NCBI RefSeq assembly: GCF_011064615.1
Contig: NZ_JAALJH010000045.1
Span: forward strand, 1-64,000
Reading direction: 5' to 3'
DNA length: 64,000 nucleotides
Source of the DNA: Aquisphaera insulae
GTDB lineage: Bacteria; Planctomycetota; Planctomycetia; Isosphaerales; Isosphaeraceae
This document shows positions 18,630-27,834 of the stretch, piece after piece. The position numbers and the translations under genes are program-made. The stretch's first letter is position 1; the number at the start of each line of letters is the position of its first letter. The notes beneath the pieces were generated by a model. The model searched no databases, was not told the DNA's origin, and saw only the letters and a list, made by a program, of their open reading frames with translations.

Positions 18630-19580
18630 ATGATGCATCGCAAACCGGTTTCGCGTCGTGGGGCGGGCTTCACGCTGATCGAGCTGCTGGTCGTCATCGC
18701 GATCATCGCGGTGCTCGTGGCCCTGCTCCTGCCGGCCGTGCAGTCCGCCCGAGAGGCCGGGCGCCGCGCCCAGTGCCAGAACAATCTCCGGCAGCTCGGA
18801 CTGGCGGCCCAGCAGTATCACGACTCGTTCAGCTCGTTCCCCTCCGGCTGGTACTGCATGGTGCCGCAGTACGACCCGGCCAACGGCACGACCTTGCTGT
18901 CCGGCGACGTGAACTGCGCCACGCCATCCACGCCCTACCAGCCCAACATGTGGGGCCTGCTCCCCAGCCTCTTCGGCAAGCTCGAGGCGGGCAACCTGTA
19001 CAACGAGATCAACGTCAACCTGCCCCCCAACAACATCGAGAACACGACGGCGGTCCGTCGCACGATCGACTTCCTGGTCTGCCCGTCAAACCGGCGGCCC
19101 GAGGCCCAGACCCAGGCGGGCACCACCGCCAAGACCGGCCCGTCCGACTACCGCGGCAACATGGCCGCGGGGATGGTCCTGCCGGGTTCCAACGCGAATT
19201 GCCCCACCCAGGACCCGACCAACGTCTACTGCCTCTACTACGACAACGGGATGGCCTATCAGAACTCGACCGTCACCATGGCGGACATCACCGACGGCAC
19301 CACGAACACCATCCTGATGGGCGAGTCGCTCACCGGGAACTGGTCCCAGGCCACGAGCTGCTGCGTCCGCACCAACATCGACCGCACGATCAACAAGCCG
19401 ATCGTGGTCGGCGGGCAGAACTACTACACGTACTGGATCAGCAAGCACCCCAGCCAGGTCAACTTCGTCAACTGCGACGGCTCCGTCCGGCTGGTCAACC
19501 AGACCATCAACAAGGTCGTCCTCAACAAGATCATGACCCGCAACGGCGGCGAGACGGTCTCGGCCGAGGAGACGCGCTGA
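18630..19580 (+). CDS. DUF1559 pseudopilin-like protein
   Basis: A 316-residue planctomycete DUF1559 protein. The N-terminus is a type IV prepilin signal: RRGAGFTLIELLVVIAIIAV, with cleavage expected between Gly and Phe and an N-methylated Phe, followed by the hydrophobic helix and AREAGRRAQCQNNLRQLGLA. The C-terminal family motif (HPSQVNFVNCDGSVRLV) is present. Such proteins occur in dozens of copies per planctomycete genome and are thought to build pseudopilus or surface structures; the exact role is unknown. Two ATGs in tandem at 18630 and 18633 make the start uncertain by one residue. It is convergent with a GspE/PilB-type ATPase gene. Confidence 0.93.
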   Translation: MMHRKPVSRRGAGFTLIELLVVIAIIAVLVALLLPAVQSAREAGRRAQCQNNLRQLGLAAQQYHDSFSSFPSGWYCMVPQYDPANGTTLLSGDVNCATPSTPYQPNMWGLLPSLFGKLEAGNLYNEINVNLPPNNIENTTAVRRTIDFLVCPSNRRPEAQTQAGTTAKTGPSDYRGNMAAGMVLPGSNANCPTQDPTNVYCLYYDNGMAYQNSTVTMADITDGTTNTILMGESLTGNWSQATSCCVRTNIDRTINKPIVVGGQNYYTYWISKHPSQVNFVNCDGSVRLVNQTINKVVLNKIMTRNGGETVSAEETR

Positions 19581-19621
19581 GCCGGCCTCGGCCCGCGCCC
19601 AGAGACCACGCCCTTCCCCGC

Positions 19622-20875
19622 TCATGCCGGCTGCGTCGAGACCCCGAGCACCCGACGGATCTCGGCGGGCGAGGTGGCTCCGGACTCCACCGCCTCATAG
19701 GCGCGTTGCCAGCGGGTGACCATGCCCGCCTCGCGAGCGAGGCGTTCGATCTCGTGGACGTCCGCCTTGGCCAGGATGGCCGGGCCGATGGCCCCGAGCC
19801 GGGGCAAGAGGAGCTCGGCCAGGATGATCCGGCCCTGATAGCCGGTCCGGCCGCACGAGTCGCAGCCGACGGGGACATGGGCCTGGTTCACGGGCAGCCC
19901 GAGGTGCTGCTCCCGGGCGCCCGCCGGCACGGAGCAGATCGGGCAGAGCCGCCGGGCGAGGCGGAGCGAGAGCACGGCGAGGAGGCCGCTCCGGATCGCG
20001 TAGGGCTCGAGCCCCATGTCGAGGAGCCGGCCGACGACCTCGCCCGCGGATCCGGCGTGGAAGGTGGTCAGCGTCAGGTGGCCGGTCAGCGCGGCCTGGA
20101 ACGCGAGCTCGGCCGTGGCCCGGTCGCGGATCTCGCCGATCGCCAGGACTTCCGGGTCCTGGCGGAGCAGCGACTTCAATCCCGTCTCGAGCGTCAACCC
20201 CGCGGTCGGATTCACCTGGGCCTGCGAGACCCCGGGGACGGCGGACTCGATCGGGTCCTCGATCGTCGCCAGGCTCCGCTCGCCCTTCGTCCGCGCGGCC
20301 AGCTCGCGAAGGCAGGCGTAGATCGTCGTCGTCTTGCCGCTCCCCGCCGGGCCGGAGAGCACCACGGCACCGGACGTCTCGTCGAGCAGGCCCGAGAGGG
20401 CCTCGCGGATCTCCCCCGGCAACCCGAGGTCCTCGAGCCGGAGGAATGAGCCGGGCGTGGCGAAGACGCGGACGACCGCGCGCTCGCCGTGGAGCGTCGG
20501 GAACGTGGAGATCCTCATCTCCACCTCGCCCGGTGCCGCGCGGATGCGACCTTCCTGGGGGACGTCGGTCCGGTACGAGAGCAGTTCGGCCAGCACCTTG
20601 AGCCGGGCCACCACATTGGGGGCGAGCTTCGCCGGCAGGATCGCGACCGGATGGAGCACGCCGTCGAGCCTCCATCGGACCTCGAGCCCGACCTGCCCCG
20701 GATGGAAATGCACGTCGCTGGCGAGGGCCTGGCTGGCGTGCGAGAGGACCAGCTCGACGGCATCGGTCGCGTATCGGGGACTCGTCGGGTCGAGCTTCCC
20801 GAGTCGTTCCGCGAGCGCCGCGGCCGCGACCGGAGATGACGCCGTCGACGAACCCGCCTTGCCCGCCGTGGTCAT
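19622..20875 (-). CDS. GspE/PilB-type secretion or pilus ATPase (short form)
   Basis: A hexameric ATPase that would power pseudopilus or type IV pilus assembly on the cytoplasmic side of the inner membrane. Visible motifs: Walker A GPAGSGKTTTIYACLRE, Asp box ATIEDPIES, Walker B VLAIGEIRD, the His box LTGHLTLTTFHAGSA, and a tetracysteine zinc site (CPIC and CDSC, followed by GRTGYQGR). At 417 residues it lacks the usual 150-residue N-terminal domain. The ATG at 20875 has GAGGGGG upstream. It is last in a minus-strand run that also contains a DUF1559 pseudopilin, which suggests a link to pseudopilin assembly. Confidence 0.92.
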   Translation of the reverse strand: MTTAGKAGSSTASSPVAAAALAERLGKLDPTSPRYATDAVELVLSHASQALASDVHFHPGQVGLEVRWRLDGVLHPVAILPAKLAPNVVARLKVLAELLSYRTDVPQEGRIRAAPGEVEMRISTFPTLHGERAVVRVFATPGSFLRLEDLGLPGEIREALSGLLDETSGAVVLSGPAGSGKTTTIYACLRELAARTKGERSLATIEDPIESAVPGVSQAQVNPTAGLTLETGLKSLLRQDPEVLAIGEIRDRATAELAFQAALTGHLTLTTFHAGSAGEVVGRLLDMGLEPYAIRSGLLAVLSLRLARRLCPICSVPAGAREQHLGLPVNQAHVPVGCDSCGRTGYQGRIILAELLLPRLGAIGPAILAKADVHEIERLAREAGMVTRWQRAYEAVESGATSPAEIRRVLGVSTQPA

Positions 20876-20994
20876 CCTCGCCCCCTCATCTCGGCCGAGA
20901 GCCGGCTCCGTCCGGCGACCGCGCCAGCCCGTCAATGCGTTCGCCGATCGGAGTCGGCTCCTACCTGGAGTCTTACGCGGTGAAACGGGCCGGA

Positions 20995-23907
20995 TCAAGG
21001 CACTTCCTCCCGGGCACGAAATCCCGGCAGGGCCACGGCCCTGTCGTCCCCTTCTTCCAGGAGATACCCGGCGTCGGCCTTCAGATTCACGAATCGCGAG
21101 GACCTCCCCGACGGCCACGCGATCTCGACCGAGTCGACGACCGACGCCGTCCCCAGACCGAAATGGAGCCGCGGATCGGACGCCGAGAGGTAGCTGCCTC
21201 CGCCGGTGAGCCAGGCGGTTTGCCTTCGACCGGACACCTCGACGACGGCCCGTGCGCCGACCGGATCCCGGGCCCGGACCGATCCCCGGAGCTGAAGCGT
21301 CAGCGAGTGCCCCCCCTTCGTCCGATTGCGGGCGTACACGAGGGGCTCGTTCCGCGGCACGATCAGGACATCGAGCCGGCCGTCATTGTCGAGATCGCCG
21401 ACGGCGAGCCCCCGGCCCAGGACGGGCCTGCGCCAGGGCGGGCCGGCGGCCTCGGAGGCATCGACGAGGCGGCCGCGACCGTCCCCCAGGTAGAGCCGCG
21501 CGGGCATGGCGTAGGGGACCTGCGGACGCTCGTCGTTGACGTGACCGTTGGCCGTGGCCAGGTCGAGGAGGCCGTCGTCGTCCGCATCGAGGAAGGCCGC
21601 GCCGAAGCCGAGGAAGAACCGGCTCGGTGCGGCCAGCCCGGCCGCCGCCGTCGCGTCGGCGAAGGCCCCGCCGCCGAGGTTGCGGTAGACCGTGGTGGAC
21701 TCGCCGTAGAAATTGGTGACGGCCAGGTCGATCCGGCCGTCGCTGTCGTAATCGCCGCTCGCGACGCCCATGCCCGCGCGCGAGACGCCGTCGGCCGCGC
21801 ACGCCGCCCCCGAGGTGAGTCCCACCTCCTCGAACCGAAGGCCGCCGAGGTTCCGGTAGAGATAATTGCGCGATTGATCGTTGGCGACATAGAGGTCGAT
21901 CCGACCGTCGCCGTCGAAGTCCGCCGCGACGACGCCGAGGCCGCGGCCCTCGGACTCGAGCACCCCGGCCGGCCCGGTGACGTCGACGAAACGGCCGCCG
22001 TCGTTGCGGTAGAGGCGATCGGACTCGGCCTCGAACAGGAGGGGCAGGCACGAGACGCTCCGCCCGGGGATCCGTGCGGACGGACATCGCGGGGGATGGG
22101 CCTCATCCCATTTGAGATAGTGGCAGACGTAAAGGTCCAGGTCGCCGTCGCCGTCGAGATCCGCGAACGCCGCCGAGGTGGGGAAGCCGCGGTCGCCGTC
22201 GAGGCCGGCGGCGCGGGTGGCGTCCTCGAACGTCCCGTCGCCCCGATTGCGCAGGAGGGCATACGACCGCCAGCGAGTCACGAAGAGGTCGGGCTGACCG
22301 TCGCGATCGTAGTCCCCCCGCGCGACCCCGAAGCCGAAGCCGCCCGGCAACACCGAGATGCCGGACGCGTCCGAGACGTCCTCGAACGTGCCGTCGCCCC
22401 GATTGCGGTACAGGCGGTCGCCGCTCCGGCGGGGACCGGGATCGGGCGGGAACCGCGGGCCCCCCTGGACCAGGAAGACGTCGAGCCAGCCGTCCCCATC
22501 GAAGTCGAGCAGGGCGACGCCGCCGCCGATGATCTCGGGAATCGGGTGCAGCTCGCTCTCCGGCGCCTGGTAGCCGCCCGTCAGCCCGGCCGCGGCCGTC
22601 TCGTCGCGAAACGAGGGGCGCCGGAGATCCGATGCCGTCTCCGGGCCCCGGCCGCTCCTCTCGGGCAGCTCGGCCAGCAGCCCCGCGAAGCCGGCGGCGT
22701 CCTCGTGTCGCGGCTCCAGCTTGATGCGCTCGAGGGCCTCCCTCGCCGTCCCGTCCCCGCCGTCGAGCGACAGGGCCACGGTCCACCAGCCTCGCGCCTC
22801 GAAATACCGGCCGAGGGCCTCCGCCCTCGTGGCCAGGTCGACGACCTCCGGACGACTCGGTTTGGCGGCGACGCGGAGGATCCTCCAGCGATAGTCCTGC
22901 TTCCGGCGATCGATCTCGGCCTTTCGCCGTCGGAGCTCGGCCGCCGCGGTATCGTCGGCCCCGGCCGCGAGCGCGGCGAGCCGTTCGAGCGATGCGGTAT
23001 CGGCAGGCTCGACGGCGACGACCCGATCGAGGAATCGGCGTTCGGACGCCGGGTCGCCCCTGGCCGATGCGAACGTGGCGCGGAGCCGGAGCATATCGGC
23101 GGTCGAGAGATCGCGCGGCGAGAGCCGCCTGATGGCCGAGGCGGCGTCCTCCGGGCGGTTGGCGACGAGGGCGATGGCCAGGCTGACTCGCCAGACGGCG
23201 ACGTCGTCGGGATGGTCCCGCTCCGCCGTCCGCAGCGGCTCGCTCGCCTCGTCGAACCGCCCGTACGAGGCCGCCAGCCATGCCCGGATCAACCGGACGT
23301 GAGGGTCGTCGGGCGCGAATCGGGCCGACGCCTCGAGGACCGGCCCGACGTCGGATTCGTCCACGACCACGCTGTCCAGCCGCCAGTGCTCGCGGAGCAG
23401 CGCGATGCGATCGCCCTCGGGGCTGCGACCCCAGCCGGCCTCGAGGAGGTCACGGGCTTCGGCGGTGCGCCCCTCCCAGACGAAAAGCTCGGCGAGCGCC
23501 CAGCGAGCCTCGGAGGCGATTGTGGCGGGACCGCCGAGCGCGGACGCGAGGACGGTTTCCGCCTCGGAGACCCGCCCGAAGCCTCGGATCAGGAGTTTGC
23601 CTCGCCGCACGGCCGCCTGCAGTCCGAATCCCGAGCCCGGCGAGACCGAGGCGAAGGCCCTCTCGGCCGCCTCGGGCCGGCCGAGCGACTCCTCCGCGGA
23701 TCCCAGGCGGAAGAGCGTCTCGTCGTCGTGAGGTCGAAGATCCGCGAGCCTCGCGAGGATCTCGCGAGCCGCGGCGGCGTCCGTCAGGGAGGCCGCGCGG
23801 GCCCGCTCGCTTCGGAACCGCCAGGCCGCGAGCGGTCGGTAAGCCAGGTAGGCCAGGGCCGGCGCGAGGAGAAGGACGGCGAGGAGCCGAGCACCCCTGC
23901 GGCTCAC
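20995..23907 (-). CDS. TPR and FG-GAP/UnbV (CRTAC1-like) exported protein
   Basis: A 970-residue protein with an N-terminal signal/anchor (LLAVLLLAPALAYLAY). The first 430 residues are TPR-like helical pairs; the remainder is a beta-propeller of FG-GAP/VCBS repeats with Ca-binding-like DxDxDGxxD loops (LLDFDGDGWLDVFLV, FADLDGDGDLDLYV, AADFDGDGRIDLYVAN, AVGDLDNDGRLDVLIV), and a terminal ASPIC/UnbV domain (VDSVEIAWPSGRSSRFVNL). This composition is common in Planctomycetes and Acidobacteria; the role is probably extracellular binding. The GTG start overlaps the stop of the upstream TPR gene by 4 bases, so the two are translationally coupled. Confidence 0.92.
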   Translation of the reverse strand: MSRRGARLLAVLLLAPALAYLAYRPLAAWRFRSERARAASLTDAAAAREILARLADLRPHDDETLFRLGSAEESLGRPEAAERAFASVSPGSGFGLQAAVRRGKLLIRGFGRVSEAETVLASALGGPATIASEARWALAELFVWEGRTAEARDLLEAGWGRSPEGDRIALLREHWRLDSVVVDESDVGPVLEASARFAPDDPHVRLIRAWLAASYGRFDEASEPLRTAERDHPDDVAVWRVSLAIALVANRPEDAASAIRRLSPRDLSTADMLRLRATFASARGDPASERRFLDRVVAVEPADTASLERLAALAAGADDTAAAELRRRKAEIDRRKQDYRWRILRVAAKPSRPEVVDLATRAEALGRYFEARGWWTVALSLDGGDGTAREALERIKLEPRHEDAAGFAGLLAELPERSGRGPETASDLRRPSFRDETAAAGLTGGYQAPESELHPIPEIIGGGVALLDFDGDGWLDVFLVQGGPRFPPDPGPRRSGDRLYRNRGDGTFEDVSDASGISVLPGGFGFGVARGDYDRDGQPDLFVTRWRSYALLRNRGDGTFEDATRAAGLDGDRGFPTSAAFADLDGDGDLDLYVCHYLKWDEAHPPRCPSARIPGRSVSCLPLLFEAESDRLYRNDGGRFVDVTGPAGVLESEGRGLGVVAADFDGDGRIDLYVANDQSRNYLYRNLGGLRFEEVGLTSGAACAADGVSRAGMGVASGDYDSDGRIDLAVTNFYGESTTVYRNLGGGAFADATAAAGLAAPSRFFLGFGAAFLDADDDGLLDLATANGHVNDERPQVPYAMPARLYLGDGRGRLVDASEAAGPPWRRPVLGRGLAVGDLDNDGRLDVLIVPRNEPLVYARNRTKGGHSLTLQLRGSVRARDPVGARAVVEVSGRRQTAWLTGGGSYLSASDPRLHFGLGTASVVDSVEIAWPSGRSSRFVNLKADAGYLLEEGDDRAVALPGFRAREEVP

Positions 23908-25142
23908 TTCGCCCCCTCTCCATCCTTCGGGGGCCTCGCCTCCGCGAGTCGAAGTCCGAGGCGATGAAACCCCTGCTGGGCCTCGGCGTCGACCGGGTCT
24001 CGAGAGAGGGCGAGCTTGTACCAGGCCCGGGCCTCGAAGAGCCGGCCGGCGGCCTCGCAGGCGGCGGCCAGTTGGTCGGGCAAGGCCCGGTCCTTCTCGC
24101 CTTCGTCCGTCGAGGCCCGCGTGATGAGGGGGGTAATCGCGTCGTGAAGTCGGACCGCCTCGAGATAAGGCGCCGCGGCCTCGAGCTGGCCGGCGAGCCG
24201 CAGCGCGTTGGCGAGCCCTGAGTTGAGGGAGCGATCCGCCGGCTCGGCGGCCTGGGCGATCCGGAAGAACCGGACGGCCGTGGGGCCATCCCCACGCTTG
24301 AGGGCGAGGTTGCCGCGGAGCTTGGCCAGCCTCGGGTCGTCCTGGGGGGAGTCCGCCAGGAATCGATCGAGCGCGTCCAGCTCCCCGCGGTCGAGCAGGA
24401 GCCAGCCGCGGAGGGCCAGGGCCTCGGGGTCGGTCGCCGGGAGGGGCTCGATGACCTTCTCCGCCTCATCAAGCCGGTGCATCCGGCGGAGGCCCTCGAC
24501 GAGCGCGATCCGCGATCGCCGGTCGTCGGGATCGGCCTCGATGAACCGGGACAGCTCATCGCAATCGCGCTCGGGACTCCAGACGACGTTGCGGGTCTTG
24601 CCCCAGTGGTCCAGGTAGGCGAACTCCAGCGAGTCCCGCTCGGAGAGCTCGTGTAACTGGCGATCGAGATCGGCTTGCCGATGCTGGACGCTGTAGATGT
24701 AGACCAGCTCGCGACGCGCCTTCACGGCGTCCGGCTGGATCGCCAGGCAGGCCAGGTATTGCGCCTCGGCGGCGCCGACGCGTCCGCGTTGCATCTCGAG
24801 CCGCCCGGCGACCATCCGGGCCACGGGCGCGACGGGATCGTCGGCGGGGATGCGTGCCAGCTCGTCGAGCGCATCGATCGGACGAGAAAGGGCCTCGTCG
24901 ATCTGGGCGTGGAGCAGGCGGTCGAAGCCGGTGGGAGGGCGTCTGGCCGCGAGCCGTTCGATGGCCGCGGCGGCCCGTTCGGGATGGCCGGCGGCGAGCT
25001 CGGTCCGGGCGCGATCGAAGAGCCGGTCGGGCGACTCTCCGCCACCTCGCCAGGCGATGGAAGCACCTACGGCCGCGAGCAGCAACCCGACGATCCAGAA
25101 GCGACGGCGCGAAGCGAGGGGCATGTTCGATCGATCAAGCAT
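23904..25142 (-). CDS. Membrane-anchored TPR protein
   Basis: About 412 residues: a short basic N-terminus, one membrane helix (FWIVGLLLAAVGASIAW) and an alpha-helical repeat region with TPR-like pairs (AAAAIERLAARRP, AAEAQYLACLAIQPDAVKA, AVRFFRIAQAAEPADRSLN, ARAWYKLALSRDPVDAEAQ). It probably presents a protein-interaction scaffold in the periplasm. The start is uncertain: ATGs at 25199, 25142 and 25124 are in frame and none has a clear Shine-Dalgarno; 25142 is a compromise. It overlaps the FG-GAP/UnbV gene by 4 bases, so the two products are likely partners. Confidence 0.82.
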   Translation of the reverse strand: MLDRSNMPLASRRRFWIVGLLLAAVGASIAWRGGGESPDRLFDRARTELAAGHPERAAAAIERLAARRPPTGFDRLLHAQIDEALSRPIDALDELARIPADDPVAPVARMVAGRLEMQRGRVGAAEAQYLACLAIQPDAVKARRELVYIYSVQHRQADLDRQLHELSERDSLEFAYLDHWGKTRNVVWSPERDCDELSRFIEADPDDRRSRIALVEGLRRMHRLDEAEKVIEPLPATDPEALALRGWLLLDRGELDALDRFLADSPQDDPRLAKLRGNLALKRGDGPTAVRFFRIAQAAEPADRSLNSGLANALRLAGQLEAAAPYLEAVRLHDAITPLITRASTDEGEKDRALPDQLAAACEAAGRLFEARAWYKLALSRDPVDAEAQQGFHRLGLRLAEARPPKDGEGAK

Positions 25143-25224
25143 CAGGCGGTACGGGAGACCTCGATGCCCCGGCGATTCGGACGCCGGGACATCGAGCATG
25201 GCAGAGAGCGGGCGCGAAGCGGCC

Positions 25225-25428
25225 TCAGTTAGCCGGCTTCGTCGTCGCCGCCTTGTTGATGTAGTTCTTCGATTTCACGTTCTTGATCATCATCTTGCTC
25301 ATGTCGTCGAACTGCTTGGTGTCGGTCGGCTTGAACTCGACCTCGGTCGGCTCGCCGCCGCAGCCGGCTGCGAGGATGCCGATCGGGACCAACGCGGCCG
25401 CCGCGATGAGAGAACGAAGGCTCCGCAC
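25225..25428 (-). CDS. Small planctomycete lipoprotein
   Basis: A 67-residue lipoprotein. The GTG start has AAGGAG 5 bases upstream. The signal peptide ends in the lipobox ILAAGC, after which comes GGEPTEVEFKPTDTKQFDD and a lysine-rich tail. The function is unknown. Small lipoproteins of this kind often directly follow DUF1559 genes in Planctomycetes, as here (87 bases downstream), suggesting a partner of the pseudopilin-like protein. Confidence 0.78.
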   Translation of the reverse strand: MRSLRSLIAAAALVPIGILAAGCGGEPTEVEFKPTDTKQFDDMSKMMIKNVKSKNYINKAATTKPAN

Positions 25429-25514
25429 GGGAACTCCTTGGGTAGGACGGATCGGGAAGGAGACGTCGGGCGCGGACCGATCCGGGCCCGACGCGGCGAA
25501 TCGTCGCGTCGCGG

Positions 25515-26645
25515 TCAGTACGCGTCGGAGCTGATCACCTCGCCCATGTTGCGGGTGCCGAGGGCCCACCAGGTCGGGATGGCGATCGTGTCCTTGATGA
25601 ATTTCACGGACCCGTCCGCGAACACGATGTTGACCCCGCCGGGGTGGTTGCTGCTGGGCGGGAAGGCGTCCTGGAGTGCGCCGTAACCTCCCGTGTTGCC
25701 GTCATTGGTGTTGTAGCAGCCCGCGCTGTTGGGAGGCATGAAGTGATTGTACGCATCCCAGAGCATGCATGAGCCCGGATTGCCCGCCAGCCAGATATTG
25801 CCGTTGGGCGGCACCAGTGTCCCGTATCCCGGGGTGTTGCCCGGCAGCCCCTTGCACTGGGTGACCAGCGCGGTGGCGCTGGCGATGCCGGCGGCGCCAC
25901 CCTGATCCGGCGGGGCGTTGATGGTCGTCGGGAAGAGGTAGGTGCTCTTCCGCTTGGTGCTCCCGATCGTCACCTGGTTGGCCGGCAGTCCCGACCCGAT
26001 CAGGGATTCGCTGATCAGGGCCGTGTTCGAGGTCCCGTCGATGATCGACGCCAGGTCCACGGGGCGGCCGGAATTGAAGTTGACGTAGACGCCCGCGTAG
26101 CCGTTCTCGTCGTCCTTGAGGGCGACGAACGTCCCGTTCCACGCCGAGATCATCGCCGGGCCGCCGACGTTCGCCATGTAGTTCTTGCGCGTCCCCGGCC
26201 CCTGGGCCGTCTGCTTCATGTTCTCCGACGGGCAGAGCAGCGAGGCCACCTGGGCCCGGAGGACGGTCGTGTTCTGCATGTCGCTGCCGTTGAATCCGGA
26301 GCTGACATTGAAGTTCAGCGCGTTGTACAGGGCCTGCTGCTCGATCTGGGGGAGGATCGACGCCGTCCAGTCGAGCGGCCAGGGATCCCAGTACGGCTGG
26401 CCGAGTCCAGCCGCGGCCCAGACGGACTTGCCGCCGTTCTGGACCTGCGGCGGCAGGGTCTCGTTGGTCGAGATGTAATTGTGCATGGCCAGGCCCAGTT
26501 GCTTCAGGTTGTTGACGCACTGCGCCCGACGGGCGGCCTCGCGCGCCGACTGCACCGCCGGCAGCAGCAGCGCGATCAATACGGCGATGATCGCGATCAC
26601 CACCAGGAGCTCGATCAGCGTGAATCCTCGACGCCTCGCGGTCAT
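25515..26645 (-). CDS. DUF1559 pseudopilin-like protein
   Basis: A 376-residue DUF1559 protein. Prepilin-type N-terminus RRRGFTLIELLVVIAIIAVL followed by AREAARRAQCVNNLKQLGLA; the C-terminal motif is NHPGGVNIVFADGSVKFIKD. The ATG at 26645 has GGAGG 6 bases upstream, which decides the start against a long upstream extension. It heads a minus-strand run: small lipoprotein, TPR protein, FG-GAP/UnbV protein and GspE-type ATPase. It shares the fold but little middle sequence with the plus-strand DUF1559 gene at 18630. Confidence 0.93.
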   Translation of the reverse strand: MTARRRGFTLIELLVVIAIIAVLIALLLPAVQSAREAARRAQCVNNLKQLGLAMHNYISTNETLPPQVQNGGKSVWAAAGLGQPYWDPWPLDWTASILPQIEQQALYNALNFNVSSGFNGSDMQNTTVLRAQVASLLCPSENMKQTAQGPGTRKNYMANVGGPAMISAWNGTFVALKDDENGYAGVYVNFNSGRPVDLASIIDGTSNTALISESLIGSGLPANQVTIGSTKRKSTYLFPTTINAPPDQGGAAGIASATALVTQCKGLPGNTPGYGTLVPPNGNIWLAGNPGSCMLWDAYNHFMPPNSAGCYNTNDGNTGGYGALQDAFPPSSNHPGGVNIVFADGSVKFIKDTIAIPTWWALGTRNMGEVISSDAY

Positions 26646-27032
26646 GGACGACCTCCGGAACAGGACAGGAACCTGATGACGGGGAAAAACGAGATCATGC
26701 ACATGCGACAAGATAGGAAAATCTGACGACCCGTCGGCGCAATCCCGGGGATCCCGGCCCTCGACTGCGGCGCGAGCCCACGGCAGGCGCGGAGGATCCC
26801 CCGGCGAGCATGGACTGGCCACCGACGAGGCTGTGCCCGGATTCCCGAATTCACTCGGACAGGTTCGATGGCACGCGGATGACCCTGAACGCCGCGTGCC
26901 CGATCGCATGTCATACTATCGGACAAAGGTGATAAGACCCCGGCATACTATTTACAAGCAGATTCAAGATCAAGCAGTTTTCGGATTTTCTTCTCGCCGG
27001 CCGCGAATGGGTCCTGTAGAAGGGATCTCGCC
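26646..27032. other. Divergent intergenic region
   Basis: 387 bases without a gene, between the DUF1559 gene (minus) and a membrane-protein gene (plus). The segment around 26910-26990 is clearly AT-richer than its surroundings and is a likely promoter region, but I cannot assign definite -35/-10 pairs. Confidence 0.45.
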
Positions 27033-27818
27033 GTGCCGACGCCGAATCCGGGCGCCCCTCCCAACCCCGCAGCAAGGCAAGACATCAAAGTCATGAACAC
27101 GCCTGATATCAATGAGAAACGACCGATGAAGCTCGCGGCGGCGGGGGGGGCGGCCGCCGCCCTCTCGCTCCTCGCCGCGGCCCTGGCCTGGGCCGCGGGG
27201 GAGTCGGGCCGCCTCGACTTCGCGCCGGCTACGGCCAAGGTCAACGTCATGGGGACGGTCGGCGACAGCACCACCTCGGAGACCCGCGCCGCGGCCCAGG
27301 TCCGGAGCACGGCCGTCGTGTATGCGATCTTCGGCGGCCTGCTCGGGCTCGGGATCGGCGCGGCGGTGGCGCTCGTGGGGCTGGTGGGGCGCGGAGGCCG
27401 CGCGGGTTACCTGCCGATGCTCGCCGGCCTGGTCGCCGGGGTCGTCGCGGGCGCGGCGGGCCCCATCGTCGTGCTGCCGCTCTATTCGCGCCTGGTCCTC
27501 GATCGGGCGGGAGAGTTCCTCCCCTCGATGGCCACGCACGCCGCCCTCTGGCTGGGCTTCGGGGTCACGGCCGGCCTGGCCTGGGGGCTGGGGGTCGGAG
27601 ATCGGCGCGGACTCGTCCGGTCGGTGCTGATGAGCGTGCTCTGCGTCGCGCTGGGCGCGGTGATCTATGAGGTCCTCAGCGCGATCGCGATGCCGACGTC
27701 CGTGACGACCGACCCGGTCCCCGCGGAGGCTCCCGCCCGGCTGATGGCGCTCGCCTGCGCGGCCCTCTCGGCTTGCCTCGGGGCCGTCTTCTCCGGCGCC
27801 GGCCGGGCCGCGACCTGA
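27033..27818 (+). CDS. Integral membrane protein of unknown function
   Basis: About 261 residues with roughly six membrane helices (for example AAALSLLAAALAWAAG, AIFGGLLGLGIGAAVALVGL, LAGLVAGVVAGAAGPIVVL, VLMSVLCVALGAVIYEVL). No family is recognised. The GTG at 27033 has AAGGGA upstream; an ATG at 27093 is an alternative that removes a Pro-rich stretch. It ends 16 bases before the multiheme cytochrome gene, so the two are probably co-transcribed and the protein might be a membrane partner of the cytochrome (inference). Confidence 0.65.
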   Translation: MPTPNPGAPPNPAARQDIKVMNTPDINEKRPMKLAAAGGAAAALSLLAAALAWAAGESGRLDFAPATAKVNVMGTVGDSTTSETRAAAQVRSTAVVYAIFGGLLGLGIGAAVALVGLVGRGGRAGYLPMLAGLVAGVVAGAAGPIVVLPLYSRLVLDRAGEFLPSMATHAALWLGFGVTAGLAWGLGVGDRRGLVRSVLMSVLCVALGAVIYEVLSAIAMPTSVTTDPVPAEAPARLMALACAALSACLGAVFSGAGRAAT

Positions 27819-27834
27819 ACGGAGGCGGCCCACG

